From Chloranthus sessilifolius (Eukaryota > Streptophyta > Magnoliopsida > Chloranthales > Chloranthaceae): a stretch of 64,000 nt of DNA. Shown here piece by piece: positions 45,690-58,528 of the stretch. The stretch covers positions 145,285,725 to 145,349,724 of the forward strand of contig CM037588.1 in the NCBI GenBank assembly GCA_021018995.1. The letters are read 5' to 3'. Numbering within the stretch: the first letter of the stretch is position 1; each line of letters starts with the position of its first letter. The position numbers and the translations under genes were made by a program. A model generated the notes under the pieces. The model made no database searches and was not told where the DNA came from. It was given only the letters and a program-made list of their open reading frames with translations.

Positions 45690-45885
45690 CACTACGTGAA
45701 AAAGCCAAAAAAACCACTGCTTTAAACAGTGGCTTTTTCAAAAAATCACTGCCCTAAACAGTTATGAAAAAAATAGTGATTTTTTTTTACCACTATATAT
45801 GACAGTGGTTTATGAACTTCAACAGCGACTGCTCTTAACAGTCATAGAAAAAACCACTGCTTTTGACAGTGGTTTTTATATGCAA
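45690..45885 (+). mobile_element. CACTA-like terminus with subterminal hairpin repeats
   Basis: CACTACGTGAAAAAGCC begins the feature. It is followed by at least five imperfect inverted repeats of the form CCACTGCTTTAAACAGTGG (near 45712, 45746, 45790, 45823 and 45855), spaced about 35-45 bp apart. Dense short subterminal repeats next to a CACTA end are typical of that superfamily. The partner end is not seen before 48584. Confidence 0.5.
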
Positions 45886-46770
45886 TTTTTTTTTAAAAAA
45901 GTACTATTTGTTTATTTTTTAAATTACGTCGACGATTTTTTATGCAATTTTTTTTTATATAATATTTTTTTATACTTTTCTTAATGCTCTATTTTAATGC
46001 AATTTTTTAATGCTTTTTTTTAATATTTTTTTAAATAAATTTTTTTAATGCTTTTGTTTTTTAATAAAAATTTTTTTATGTTTTTTTTTTAATGCTATTT
46101 TTTTAATGCTTTAAAAAAATTATATAAAGAAAAAAGTCATTAATCTCATATTTCAACACATCCATTCAACTCAAATGCAAATAATTCAATGCTATTAATA
46201 AAAAAATTAGAAGCCCAATCATTTTATTCAAACAAAAGGTTTCATCTCAACCTATGATCTAACATTTCAAATCAGTCAAATATTTTAAACTCTACATGTC
46301 CAATCGTTTTATTCAAACAAAAGAAGAAGAAAAGAAAGAGTTAACAATATGAGAATCCCATGGCCCATTTTCAAAATTAAAAAAAAAAAAAAAAAAAATA
46401 TTACTTCGCCTCTCCTGCCAAGTGTCCCCGACCCCTAGTGATCCTTTGAGGTGAGCCTGAAATCGGTCTCCTGAAATAAAAAGGAGAATATCATTAGTAT
46501 CTAGGTCATGGTGCATTAATGGATTAAATCCCTTGCTTTTATAGTATTTATTTGGATGGCAATTTACAGATATAATTGACATTAAAATATAATGTAGATA
46601 AAGAAAAAGAAAAGAAACACACAAAACACTAATTTTAAGAGAAGCATATGAATGCAGTCGATAGATATATTTATCCATCTAATGCCAATCAACAAATAGT
46701 AAAATATAATTATGCAGTAATCGTCCAAATATTGAGAACAATATAGAGCAGCGAATCACACAAAGCATAC
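45886..46770. other. T-rich sequence and intron-like DNA
   Basis: Very T-rich from 45886 to 46135 (TTTTTTTAATGC repeats). After that there is no clear gene. A possible - strand exon at about 46400-46476 follows a good acceptor (TTTTTATTTCAG), but its translation does not resemble the DRP2 family. Confidence 0.4.
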
Positions 46771-47759
<989 letters not shown>

Positions 47760-48300
47760 CTGTAAAGAAAATTCATGAGTAGCTAAAACAACATATGAAA
47801 TATAGGAGTGCAAATGGGTGGGGTCAACCCGTCCTGATTGAACCCCACCCAGACCCGAATGACTCCACCCGATTGAAATTTGGCCTACGTCTGGTATATG
47901 TTGGCAGAGACCTGTCCCAGCAGTAGGCAATCAGTGGAAGAGTTGCCAGGCACCGAATATTGTTGCCTCAATTTGGTTCGATAGCAGCAGGAATAGAACC
48001 AAGGAACACCAATCACCAACAATATTAGTGTATAGTGCTCCAGCCGTTGCACGTGCTTAATACATATCAATATCATACACTATTAATCAACCATGTTTGA
48101 AAAATCAATAGATATATAAACAAACTAATTATTTTTATTTTTTTTTCGTTTTAATTATAGTGCTTACTCGTAGATCCTCTATCGATGATCTCCGCAATCC
48201 GACCGAATGTGATGCATGGGCACCTGAATGTTAAGCAACCTGCACATAGTTACCAAGTTTAGAGGATAAAAAATCTAAGTTACTAAGGGCTTGTTTGGAC
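47760..48300. other. Intron-like sequence upstream of DRP2 exons
   Basis: No supported exon. The stretch would be an intron of the DRP2-like fragment or unrelated flank. Confidence 0.4.
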
Positions 48301-48328
48301 AGTGAGAATCTCGGATGGCATAAAAGTG

Positions 48329-48391
<63 letters not shown>

Positions 48392-48410
48392 CATCAATGC
48401 TTAAGGTTTA
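48290..48410. repeat. MITE-like start and (AT)n microsatellite
   Basis: GGGCTTGTTTGGACAGTGAG resembles the end of small plant DNA transposons (hAT/PIF type MITEs). It is followed by about 29 AT units at 48330-48389. No matching inverted end is seen, so the MITE call is tentative. Confidence 0.4.
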
Positions 48411-48584
48411 TGTGATGACCCGACTCTTCCAATTCCTCAGGTATAGGAAAGGTCGGTTTGCCAACCTATCAGTTGAACGATAAGCCAAACAAACAAAGCA
48501 CATATCAGAGTAAAGCGTAATTAATATCTAATATTAAAATAAATGCGGAAGCGAAAGGTAAATAAAAGAACCACCAATGATGGC
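48411..48584 (-). repeat. Remnant of an older D/E-family LTR
   Basis: TGTGATGACCCGACTCTTCCAATTCC... resembles the LTR end of element D (TGACGACCCGACTTTTCC...) but is diverged. It is cut by element D at the ATGGC duplication and resumes at 60865. It shows that D inserted into a relative of its own family. Confidence 0.6.
48580..48584. repeat. Target-site duplication of element D (left copy)
   Basis: ATGGC, repeated at 60865-60869. This assumes the LTR begins CGTGACGACC here, with C in place of the canonical first T. Confidence 0.7.
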
Positions 48585-50851
48585 CGTGACGACCCGACTT
48601 TTCCAATCCCTAAGGTATAGGAAAGGCCGGTTCATCAACTTATTGATTTCTCAATAAGCCGTAACAAACAGAAGCCGGCAACATAAACAAAGGTCTAAAG
48701 ACAGAGGCAACATTGTTAATCCAAAAACAAAAGCTTCATATAATAAAATTAGATATATCACTGTGAGGAACCAAAAAGAACCACCGGTGATGGCCAATCC
48801 GATCACCTAAAATAGAGGTTCACAATAATGGTTCCTCGAGTGATATCTAAAGATAAAAAAATAATAGCCTAAGGCTCAACAATCCAAAAATAATATCCAG
48901 ACAAAATACCAAAAATATACAGAATCTAAGATCACGGGAAAAACTCCTCAGCTGGTATGTCCAAATCCTCCTCGGGAATATAATCGGAGTCCTCCGGATC
49001 CTCTGACCCAAGGTCAGTCTCAGCACCTGTGACGTATAGTCGAGGGTGAGCTAACAGCCAAGCTCAATAGAGGAAGACAGATCTATTTGCATTTCTTTAT
49101 AAGTAAAGGTTTTCAAAAGATGGAATCGGATCAAATATGGTTTTTCAATGATGCTTTTCAAATTAAATCTCCAGTTCTAATCCTGAGTCAAAACTGATAA
49201 TAAAATCTAAAGTGTTCAAAATGTTCTGATTTAGCATGCTTCTTGTCTTAAATTTATAACTTAATTTTATCTCCCAAATTTCCTATAGCATGAGAGCAGA
49301 CTACGTGACCGATGGGAAGACCCTACTGACCATTGTCGTTCATGAACTCATTTCGAAAATGCAACAAGCCCCTACGCTATGAGGGAAACTTGCGCCAAAG
49401 TTTTACCGTCAACACAGTTGGTAGAATCTAGGGCATCGTACTTATGAACCCAAAATCAAATGCAAATGCTAACACATATCCAAGCTTATTATTCATATCA
49501 TATACTGATTTTTCAAAGTTCTGATTCGAAGTTCTGATTCAAAATTTAACTGAGGTTCTGATTCAAAATTTAACTGAGGTTCTGATTCAAATTTAGCTGA
49601 GGTTCTGATTTCCAATGATTCTTATTTATGACAGGGTTTACAAATTTTTCGGATTGTATCATATGTTCAAAGTTTTAATTACACTGTGTGCAACGAAATT
49701 TCCATATTTTATGCTTCTAAAATAAAATGATTTATAACAGTTTATGCTTATAAATTCATGCAAATAAAAACTAGGATTCCCCTACCTTATCCAAGAAAAT
49801 TCAAAAGCATGAACAAGCAGTCCTCTCTAAGGACTCCCAATTGTCAAAACCTACATATATTAACACCCTCAGTATTAATATAGAACCCAAAAATCAACCC
49901 AAAAGCTCACAAAATAAAAATCCAATCAAATATTTAAAAGCCAAAAGCTGGACAGAATTTGACCATCGATTTCAAATTCGATGGTCGAATTCGAAATTCG
50001 ATGGTCGATTTTAAATTCGACCATCGAATTTCAGAACTCTGTTTAAAGCTTAAAATCTTATTTTCGACAGTCGATTTCCAATTTCGACAGTCGATTTTGA
50101 AATCGACGATTAATTTCCTTCGTGGTATTAATTTCAACATGCGGATTCTTTTCATCATTTTCTACACAGCCATTCAATCCTTTCTATTGAATCCAAATCT
50201 TAATTTCTTAACAAAACCCAATAAATTTACATAAGGAGGTTTCAAGGCATACCTCTTGTAGCTTAATCTGTTGATCCCCTTATACCGATTCACGCACCGG
50301 AACAAGCTTCTATGATTGAAGGTTTAAAAGTTTCAAGTCAGCCCATTATAACCCTTCTTCCATTGCACAGATCCTAACAACACAGTGATATCCTCTCCTC
50401 TAACCTTCTCTTCCAATATCTCAAACTGATCCAATTTCAAATACCAAATAAACCAATGGTTGAGATGGGAAGAGGAGCTCTCACTATCTTAAGATCTAAA
50501 GATCAAAAGCAGCCCAATTAGTTTGCAATTGACTTTCAACCGAAAGAGAGAAGTGTAAATTCTCTCAAATCTCTCTCTCTTTATAATATAAAACAAAACC
50601 TACTAAAAATCTAGATATTTATAATTACTACTTATCTACTTAAGTTTAAACATTATCCGGTGTTACACACAAACACCAATGCTATTGTGTGAGTCATAGA
50701 TTACATGACTTGCACACTTCTTAAAACGAAATCCTTATACCAAAAGTCTTATCATAGACTTAGATTACCAAAAATAAAAAATAGTCCACTATTTTTCGGA
50801 CACGCTTATCGAGGTAAACGAAAATAGGTCAAAAATATCAGGGATATTACA
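48585..50851 (-). repeat. Element D 3' LTR
   Basis: Reads TGTAATATCCCTGATATTTTT... on the - strand. A TATA-like TATATTATAAAGAGAGAG lies near 50571-50590. The motif array TCGATGGTCGA/TCGACAGTCGA is at 49960-50110, in the presumed transcribed leader. Confidence 0.92.
49960..50110. repeat. TCGATGGTCGA/TCGACAGTCGA motif array in D 3' LTR
   Basis: At least seven short inverted-repeat motifs: ATTCGATGGTCGAATT and its complement form GACCATCGA, then TTCGACAGTCGATTT. The same two submotifs, in the same order, lie upstream of ORF2 at 53026-53172 and in the 5' LTR at 59980-60115. Confidence 0.9.
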
Positions 50852-50864
50852 TTCACCCTTCCTT
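50852..50864 (-). other. Element D polypurine tract
   Basis: On the - strand AAGGAAGGGTGAA directly before TGTAATATCCC. The stem-loop TTTTCG/CGAAAA (50870-50885) precedes it, as in A and B. Confidence 0.8.
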
Positions 50865-50885
50865 AGGAATTTTCGTCCGCGAAAA

Positions 50886-51471
50886 TTGAACATAACACAC
50901 ACCAGACAATAAAAGAATAGAAAACATGGGGCACCGTGTTTCGATCCCACAGGGCACGCAAGTCAAGGGATGGGATCCGTAGTAACATGGATGTACTGCA
51001 TGTGGCATGAAAAGGCCATAGTGGATTGCATCCGTACATGGATGCCCACACCCCAAGTGTCACGTGCCGGGAGACCGATGCACAGTGACGCATGAAAGCC
51101 ATCAAAGAAACAGGAAGGACAAAAAGTGACATAAGAGTAAATCCACACAAGCATCGAACGGAATCATATACCAAAATGAAAGCCAAAGCAACGCACATAA
51201 AGATCCAACACGCATATCAAAAGATGAAAACAAGTATCTAACTGAACTATATACAAACAAAGATAAGCAAAGTATCCAGAGCAAAGCAAAAGACAGAAAA
51301 GATAAAAAAATAACGAAAGAAGGACCACCAGGTCCGAAATAATCCAAGCTGTAAAATAAATACAGACCCATAACAACCATATAAAAAATCGCACTTACTC
51401 CCCAAGTATACTAACAATCGACGGAAGATGGACCCGCCGATCCAAGTACCATCGCCTAAGAGACATCATCA
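50886..51471 (-). other. Element D 3' untranslated region
   Basis: No supported gene. Several hydrophobic - strand ORFs (50853-51394) overlap one another in different frames, lack homologues in A or B, and look like chance frames. Confidence 0.55.
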
Positions 51472-52734
51472 TCACCGTATCCTCCACAGCGCAGAAGGCA
51501 TGCTAGTACCAGCGCCCGATGTCGAAGGACGATATACTGAAGCACGGATATCGGCCATATACGTCGTGTAATCCTCTGGAAATGCGTGCTGCATCAAATA
51601 AGAGAGGGCGCCGCCATGGACATCCAACTCTTGACGCATAGAGCTGGTGTGGTGGGTGAGCTCTTGAATTTGATGGCTCATGGCGGTCATCTGTCGGGTG
51701 AACTCGGAGAGTGTAAGGACGTCACTCTGTGGGGGCTGAGGAGGTGCAGCGGTAGTAGTGTTAGGGATAGAATGAGTGGGGTCATCATCATCCTCACTAG
51801 CAGTATCAGGTGCCTCTGCATCCTTTGGAGTCTTTACCAACCTACTGTAGGTTTGACCCCAATTGACCAAGTTATAAATTTTTCGACCCGCTGTGGATTT
51901 GGGTTCAGTAGGAGGGATATCATAAGCAGGGCCCGCTCGGTAGTTCTCAATCATCACTGAAATTAAGCGAGCATAGGGCATAGTCTTCAATGGTTTCTTC
52001 ACATGTTTACCCATTTTCTCTCGGGCTTTAATAATCCCTTTGAAAAGGACGTCAGGAGCACTAAACCATCGCTCCTTATAGGCCGCAAAAAGAATTTGTT
52101 GGAGGGGACCGGTGCGCTCAGATTGATGACCAAAAGGGTAAAGGGTGGTCTTTAAAATTTTATCCAAGATCCACATGGTCTCCGGCATATGGACCGTGAC
52201 GATGGATTTACCGGACCCATGATAGCCTTGCGTCATTTGTGTAATTACATCCTCGAAACGAACCGGTTTGGGGAAGGGAGGACCTAGACCCATGGTTTGT
52301 GAGTGATTTAAAGGGCATCGCAATGCCACAGCCATGTCCTCTAGATCAAAAGTATAATCGCGGTCATCAATCTCCGTATAGATTCTTTTCCCGTCTTCGC
52401 GGCTCATGTGCTGATAAAATAGGGGCACGAGTCGGGGATAGAAATGGTCGCTAAAGGATGTGCACAGGGAGGTCAATTTGGCCTTTTCAAGGTATTCACC
52501 CGCCCATTGTGTGGTTGTTTGTTGATCAAACAACTCCGGGTGAAACAAATATTCCGTAGTGAAGCCTTTAATGCTCCAAAATTCGTTGGGTTGCTCAGGC
52601 AAGGGAGAGACAGTGGGTGGTGGAACCGATTGTGGTGGTTCTGTGGGCTGTTTTGTGCGGCTTGTAGACGCAGCTTTAGAAGCTAGTCTTTTTGAGGTGG
52701 GATTCCTAATGGGGGTTTGCTTCTTAGGGCCCAT
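51472..52734 (-). CDS. Element D accessory ORF2 (intact, 420 codons)
   Basis: A fully open gene in the env position, sense to pol. The start MGPKKQTPIRNP matches the basic MPPKTR-type starts of A and B. Domains: a basic, Ser/Pro/Thr-rich N-terminus (1-45); a conserved globular part (about 46-290) with PNEFW, FYPRLVPLFYQHM, METMW-like PETMWILDKIL, LYPFGHQSER, RWFSAPDVLFKG and MPYARLISVMIENY; an acidic linker (about 310-330, ASEDDDDPTH); a probable helix/coiled coil (about 345-385, TRQMTAMSHQIQELTHH); and an end with STSGAG. No signal peptide, membrane segment, zinc finger or catalytic triad is seen. It resembles plant 'putative transposon protein' domains. The function is unknown; a nucleic-acid-binding or regulatory role is an inference. 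Confidence 0.85.
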   Translation of the reverse strand: MGPKKQTPIRNPTSKRLASKAASTSRTKQPTEPPQSVPPPTVSPLPEQPNEFWSIKGFTTEYLFHPELFDQQTTTQWAGEYLEKAKLTSLCTSFSDHFYPRLVPLFYQHMSREDGKRIYTEIDDRDYTFDLEDMAVALRCPLNHSQTMGLGPPFPKPVRFEDVITQMTQGYHGSGKSIVTVHMPETMWILDKILKTTLYPFGHQSERTGPLQQILFAAYKERWFSAPDVLFKGIIKAREKMGKHVKKPLKTMPYARLISVMIENYRAGPAYDIPPTEPKSTAGRKIYNLVNWGQTYSRLVKTPKDAEAPDTASEDDDDPTHSIPNTTTAAPPQPPQSDVLTLSEFTRQMTAMSHQIQELTHHTSSMRQELDVHGGALSYLMQHAFPEDYTTYMADIRASVYRPSTSGAGTSMPSALWRIR

Positions 52735-53725
52735 TCAAACAAAATTTAAAAGAAAAACCCACAAAATGCAAGAAAACAGGGATGTACAGAGAATATAGCA
52801 AGGGTTACCTTGTAAAAAAGTCCCCAAATCGGTTTTGCAAGGATTGAAATATGCTCCCCTTGTGAAATGTAGTGAAATCCCCTTTGGAATGCGGCCAAAA
52901 ATTGAAGAGGAAGCTCTAAAATCCCCAAATCGCCCGAAACCCCTCAAAACCCTAAGCTCAAAACCCCTAAAACTGGAACCCGAAATGCCAAATAGTTTTA
53001 AACCCCCAAACTTAAATCGAGAAAATCGATGGTCGATTTCAAAATCGATGGTCGAATTCGAAATTCGATGGTCGATTTTCTCAGAACTTCTCAGGTTCTG
53101 TTTTTGGCCGAAAACTGGCTTGAAAACTCATAGAAATTCGATGGTCGATTTGGCATTTCGACAGTCGAATTGTTTTATACTGTTTTCTTTAAAAAATTTC
53201 AAAATTTTTGGAATTCCAAACATGCCCTTGGGTCTAAATGTACCTTCTTTGATCCCATTTTATTCCCATTACCTTATCGAACCTGGACCGTATTATCACA
53301 GCCGGAATTGGCATAGACAATTTAAGAATAGGCCAAGAAATCTTTTGACCAATTTATTTCACATCACCATTCGGAAAATAATAAGACCGGGTTTGGACGG
53401 GCTCGTAAAAGTTTTAGGATTTCTACAACATAACGCAATTAAAAGCTATAAATATGGACAAAATAATAGGTATATATATAGGGCCATGACATCAGTATCA
53501 AGGCCAAATTTACTTGGTAAAAATAAAGAAGTAGCTAACTATAGGCCAATTTTATGTCACATGGCGAGTGTAAGATACCAAGTGTAGGCCCAATAGTATT
53601 GAATTTTCCATAATGAAGTAATGCACATATATTGGACCGACAAAATTTTCTCGCCAAATCATCTGTATAAAATCAGTAATTACATAAAAATTCAAGAAAT
53701 CATACATTCAACACATAATGTCTCA
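52735..53725 (-). promoter_or_regulatory. Element D pol-ORF2 spacer: motif array, leader, TATA-like box
   Basis: On the - strand: a TATA-like TATATATATA at 53472-53481, the motif array at 53026-53172, then a leader with CTTAGGGTTTTGAG and GGGTTTCGGG, a possible donor (TACAAG/GTAACC near 52811), and the ORF2 ATG at 52734. Unlike in A and B, the clearest TATA box lies upstream of the array. The 250-codon + strand ORF (52835-53587) overlaps this region. It has no recognisable domain and I treat it as a chance frame. Confidence 0.55.
53026..53172. repeat. TCGATGGTCGA/TCGACAGTCGA motif array upstream of D ORF2
   Basis: Five copies of TCGATGGTCGA followed by one TTCGACAGTCGAATT. It is the same composition and order as the LTR array, in non-LTR sequence. 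Confidence 0.9.
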
Positions 53726-53729
53726 AAAT

Positions 53730-55174
53730 TCAATAAAAAAGGTTCGGAAATTGGTCTCGGAGCTCAGCTTCACGCTCCCAAGTGGCTTCCTCTGGTGTAT
53801 GATTCCGCCATTGCACGAGAACCAAAGGAATGCTTTTAGTGCGTAGGATCTGCTCCTTGCGATCCAAAATGTGAATAGGGTCTTCGACCACCTTCAAACC
53901 ATCCTGAAGCTCGATGGGTTGGTAATCAAGTACGTGAGTCGGGTCACGAATGTATCGTCGCAGCATCGACACATGAAAAACGTTATGCATGCTAGATAAT
54001 TGCGGCGGTAACGCCACACGATATGCAACCTCTCCGACTCGGCCTAATATCTCGAAAGGCCCGACGTACCGAGGACTCAGTTTCCCTCGTTTTCCGAACC
54101 GCATAACGCCCTTGGTAGGCGAAATTTGAACAAAGACATTCTCGCCGACCTGAAAAATCAAGTATTAGTGCCAATTTCACATGGAATTGATACCAAGTGA
54201 ATAAATACCCATTGACATATCAAAACTACCTGAAAATCCACGTGTCTCCGTTTGAGATTGGCGTAGCTTTTCTGACTACTCTGAGCTACTCGTAGTCGCT
54301 CGCGTATCAACCGAACCGTCTCAGTAGTGCGCTCAACTATCTCAGGTCCAATAATGAGCTTCTCACCCACTTCCTCCCAGTTCAACGGTGATCGACACCG
54401 CCGTCCATATAAAGCCTCAAACGGAGCCATACCAATGCTAGCCTGAAAGCTATTATTGTAGGTGAACTCTATCAGAGGCAAGTGTTGGTCCCATGACCCG
54501 TGAAAATCCAACATACATGCTCTCAACATGTCCTCAATGATCTGGTTCACGTGCTCGATCTGGCCATCCGTCTGTGGGTGAAATGCCGAACTAAAGTCAA
54601 GACGAGAACCCATGCCTTCCTGAAATCTTTGCCAAAAATGTGAGGTAAACAACGGGTCTCGATCAGACACAATACTAGCTGGTATCCCATGCAGTCTAAC
54701 AATCTCCTTCAGGTATAACTCTGCAAGTCTACTGGCTGTATAGGTGGTATTATATGGCAAGAAATGAGCAGACTTGGTTAGCCGATCTACAATAACCCAG
54801 ATGGCATTGTTCTTCCTCAGTGTCTTTGGCAACCCGAGTATGAAATCCATCGAAATGGCTTCCCATTTCCACTCAGGCACAGGTAAAGGCTGCAATAGAC
54901 CTGCAGGATTTTGATGATCAACCTTAACCTGTTGACAAACCATGCACCGTGATACGTACTCAGCGACGTCGCGTTTCAAACCTCGCCACCGGAAACTCTT
55001 CGTCAAGTCCTGATACATCTTGGTGCTACCAGGATGTATGGCATACATGGATTTGTGAGCCTCTTCCAGAATGGTGTCCCAAGTTTCGGTACTGGCGTAC
55101 GCATACCCGGTCGTGAAATAGCAAGGTCCCATCTGCTCGAATGGAGAAATCCTTCTTACTGCCATTCTCGACAT
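53730..55174 (-). pseudogene. Element D pol: integrase and chromodomain-like tail
   Basis: The 338-codon block 54158-55174 holds the zinc-binding region ([31 protein letters not shown]) and a complete DDE core (SMDFILGLP; SIVSDRDPLF; TDGQIEHVNQ, all three acids present). The frame breaks near 54160, and 53730-54161 continues with GPFEILGRVGEV and a chromodomain-like end (LVLVQWRNHTPEEATWEREA). The tail is that of Tekay/Del chromoviruses, whose chromodomain directs insertion into heterochromatin. About 65 bp of extra sequence at 54160-54230 separates the blocks; without it the gene is nearly whole. Confidence 0.88.
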
Positions 55175-55208
55175 CTCTTCTGATTGCCATTAGCTCATCA
55201 TCGGTCAT

Positions 55209-56600
55209 CTAAAGCTTCCGAATGTTCTCGAAGAGCGTAGGACGTAATACAAGTGTCGCCATCAATGCTCCCGAGCCTTTTACATCGAACCTTGAGCTGC
55301 CCAAAGCCATATCCTCCAAAAGCTTCCATCTTTGAATCCGGCTAACAAGATGTGACAACTGTGCTGAAGACCTACTAAGTGCATCAGCAACGACATTTGC
55401 CTTTCCCGGATGGTATTGAATCGAGCAATCGTAGTCCTTTAAGAACTCCATCCATCGTCGCTGCCGTATATTCAAGTCCTTTTGAGTGAAGAGGTACTTG
55501 AGACTCTTGTGATCGGTGAATATATCAAAGATTTCACCGTAGAGGTAATGTCGCCAGATCTTCAAGGCGAATATAACTGCTGCTAGCTCTAAGTCATGCG
55601 TCGGATAGTTTCTTTCATGGTCCTTCAACTGCCTAGAACCATACGCAATGACCCGCTCGTGTTGATTAAGCACACAGCCTAATCCGCCATAGGAAGCATC
55701 ACTATATACTGCAAAACCTCCACTGCCGGAAGGTATAGCAAGCACTGGTGCTGTAGTCAAGCGACGCTTTAACTCCTGAAAGCTCTGCTCACACTGTTCT
55801 GTCCAGTCGAACTTAGCATTCTTTCTTGTGAGCTGTGTAAGTGGACCCGATATCTTCGAGAAACCCTCGACAAATCGCCGATAGTACCTTGCCAAACCAA
55901 GGAAACTTTGGACTTCTGTAACTGTCGTAGGTTGTTCCCATGTCACCACAGAATCTATCTTTGTAGGATCCACTGAGATACCCGCTTCAGAGACTACGTG
56001 GCCCAAGAAACTGACCTGCTTAAGCCAAAAGTCACACTTACCGAGTTTGGCATACAACTGATGGTCCCTGAGTGTTTGAAGAGCCATCTTCATATGCTGC
56101 ACATGCTCCTCTCTGGTTTTCGAATAGATGAGGATGTCATCTACGAAAACTACCACAGATTTATCAAGATGTGGTTTGAACACCCTGTTCATCAGGTCCA
56201 TGAAAGATGCAGGCGCATTCGTCAATCCAAATGGCATCACTAGAAACTCATAGGCAGCGTTAAACGCGATCTTGGATATATCTTCCGCTTGATCTTGAGT
56301 GGTGATAGCCGACCTCGAGATCAATCTTGAAAAGAACCTTGCACCTGTAATTGATCAAACAAGTCGTCTATCCGCGGAAGAGGATAACGATTCTTAATCG
56401 CTCATCTTGTTAGTTGCCTATAATCGATACACAGACGCATCGATCCATCCTTCTTTTTCACAAATAGAACCGGTGCACCCCAAGGAGAGACACTCGGTCG
56501 TATAAAGCCTTTGTTTAACAGCTCCTGAAGTTGTTCCTTGAGCTCTTTCAACTCAGCAGGCGCCATCCGATATGGAGCTTTTGATAACGGTTCTGTACCC
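55209..56600 (-). pseudogene. Element D pol: reverse transcriptase and RNase H
   Basis: A 371-codon open block (55209-56324) covers the RT palm ([30 protein letters not shown]), the thumb ([15 protein letters not shown]) and RNase H ([50 protein letters not shown]). Upstream of 56324 the RT fingers are readable in another frame ([13 protein letters not shown] near 56440), and there is a stop near 55206. The catalytic F-V-D-D and the RNase H Asp/Glu residues are intact. Confidence 0.88.
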
Positions 56601-57200
56601 GGCGCTAGCTCAATCGCGAACTCAATCTCTCACGGTGGTAATCCGTAAGTCCTCCGAAAGACATCGATAATCGCACCACCTTGATAAGAGCCAAGTCGTT
56701 TCTTCTTCTCGGTGAGAATCTTGCAAATAGGCCGATACCACTACAACCATTCTTCATCATACCGCCTTTAATGGTCAAACCAAGCACGCAACCTTGGATT
56801 TGACTCACGTAATCGAAAGGATTTTCGCTGGAGGTGGAAGATCACTATCTTCCGAAGACCCACGCCGCGTGATAAGTCGCCAACCAATCCATTCCGAGAA
56901 TGACGTCAAACCCTTCCATGCTCAACGAATCATGTCCAATGTCTCGCGTGCTCATCAATCATCACGATGACCGATCGACATGTCAGATCAAGACATAATC
57001 CGAACTCCCCGTAGGAATCTTGACATCTAGAATGAAAGTAAGGGGTTCAGGAGTAATACCCAACTTCTCTGAGAAGGAAGGAGTAATAAACGAGTGTGTA
57101 GACCCAGGGTCTATAAGTACTGGTGCTTCAATTTTATCCACGTCGTCTAGACTACTCATCATAAGTGTACCTTTAGTTAAAAAGTTTGTTAATTATATGC
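56600..57200 (-). pseudogene. Element D protease region
   Basis: Reading - strand near 57090-57150 gives APVLIDPGSTHSFITP, an aspartic protease active site with D-P-G-S in place of D-S/T-G. Downstream toward 56620 the linker to RT is broken by several frameshifts. It lies between the Gag zinc knuckle and RT, as expected for gag-pro-pol order. Confidence 0.65.
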
Positions 57201-57299
57201 AATGATTCCTATGTGGTTTAACATAATTGACTTGTATTTAGATTTAAACAATAATAATTGAATCAATGCATAATTGACGTCTCAACTTTAATGATACCT

Positions 57300-58528
57300 T
57301 GAATGACGTCATTCGACGTTTGGCGTGGTAATCGACTTCTGCGTAGAGACCGTCGTAGTCCGTCCTTTCTCAATAGTAGGACAATCCTTGATCATGTGAC
57401 CAACCTGTCCACACCTGAAGCATCCTCCAGTGTTCCGTCTGCAATCCTCTGTCTTATGTGGTTTCCCACATCTTGCACACACTGGGGTAGAAACAGGAGT
57501 AACAGCTGATCCTCTCGTCGAGCCCTGAGCCACAGAAGCTCCACTTGCAGTAGTGCTCCCGGCTCTGAAAGGTCGCCCCTGACGACTCGAGGTCTCCGAT
57601 AGGAAGACGCCAGGTCCTCAAGCAACAAATGGGTCTAGAATATGCTGGCTGACTAGGGTAGGGAGGAGGTTTAGAGAACCTCGGCTTTTGTTCACCGCTC
57701 AAGCACTCACGTCCCCTGACCAAACCTATTTTTATTACCCTGCTCTCGCCTCAAGTACTGCTTTTGAATATCTTCCTCTGCAATGAGGGCCTTGGACATC
57801 ACGCCAGCATACGTCTCCATTTCCCACATCGACACCCTCTCCTGAATGTTCGGCCTCAAACCTCTCTGAAATTTCTGAGCTCTCATCAGCTCAGTGGCCG
57901 CATGTAGGGGTGCAAAACGGGAAAGTCTATCAAATTCTGCGCCATACCATGGATCGACATCTCATTCTGCTTCAATTCGATAAATTGACCTCCCATTGAT
58001 TACGACGATCTTCTAAAGCATCGATCGTTGAACGCCTCCACAAACTCGCCAAGTCCAAGGAGTATTGGGGTAGTCCTGCTCTCACATCCTGGAAACAGAC
58101 TTCCACCACGGGCCGGCCCCGCCCAAAAGTTTGAAAGATGCCCAGCGTACTTTCTCGACATTGGTACACTGCAACACTTCAAATATTTTCTATCTCATCC
58201 ACCATGCCTCGGCTTCCATAGGATCCGGCCTCGAGAATGTAGGAGGTCTCATCTTCCTAAACTCGCGAATCCTCCTGGGTGATGTCTCGCCAAAGATCTC
58301 GCTGCTTGGCCAATGGTCTGCTCATTGGGCCATGTTTGTAGCCAAGGCTGCCAACACCTCGCCCACATTCGCTCTATCTTGCGAAGCGGCTCCCAAAGGC
58401 TCTGCATTAGGGCCAGATGCAACTCGCCCTGTGGCATATGAGGTGCCTACGCCCTCATCACTCTCCTCAATACGAGCTGAACGAGGTCCCTCAATACCTC
58501 GGCCTCTGCCTGTAAGCCGTAGAGGCAT
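57300..58528 (-). pseudogene. Element D gag
   Basis: The start MPLRLTGRGRGIEGP at 58528 matches the intact start in element E (MPPRFRGRGRGREGP). The core is in fragments. Two Cys-rich units at about 57365-57470 read CARCGKPHKTEDC and the CCHC knuckle CFRCGQVGHMIKDCP (C-x2-C-x4-H-x4-C). Frames change several times between 58340 and 57500. The product would be the capsid/nucleocapsid protein. Confidence 0.8.

Noticed and set aside
50853..51394. Hydrophobic - strand ORFs resembling membrane proteins near the D 3' LTR, possible Env
   Set aside because: They overlap in different frames, lack a signal peptide plus ectodomain layout, and are not shared with A or B.
52835..53587. 250-codon + strand ORF
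   Set aside because: It overlaps the ORF2 leader and motif array of D; composition follows the motif repeats and no homologue exists in A or B spacers.
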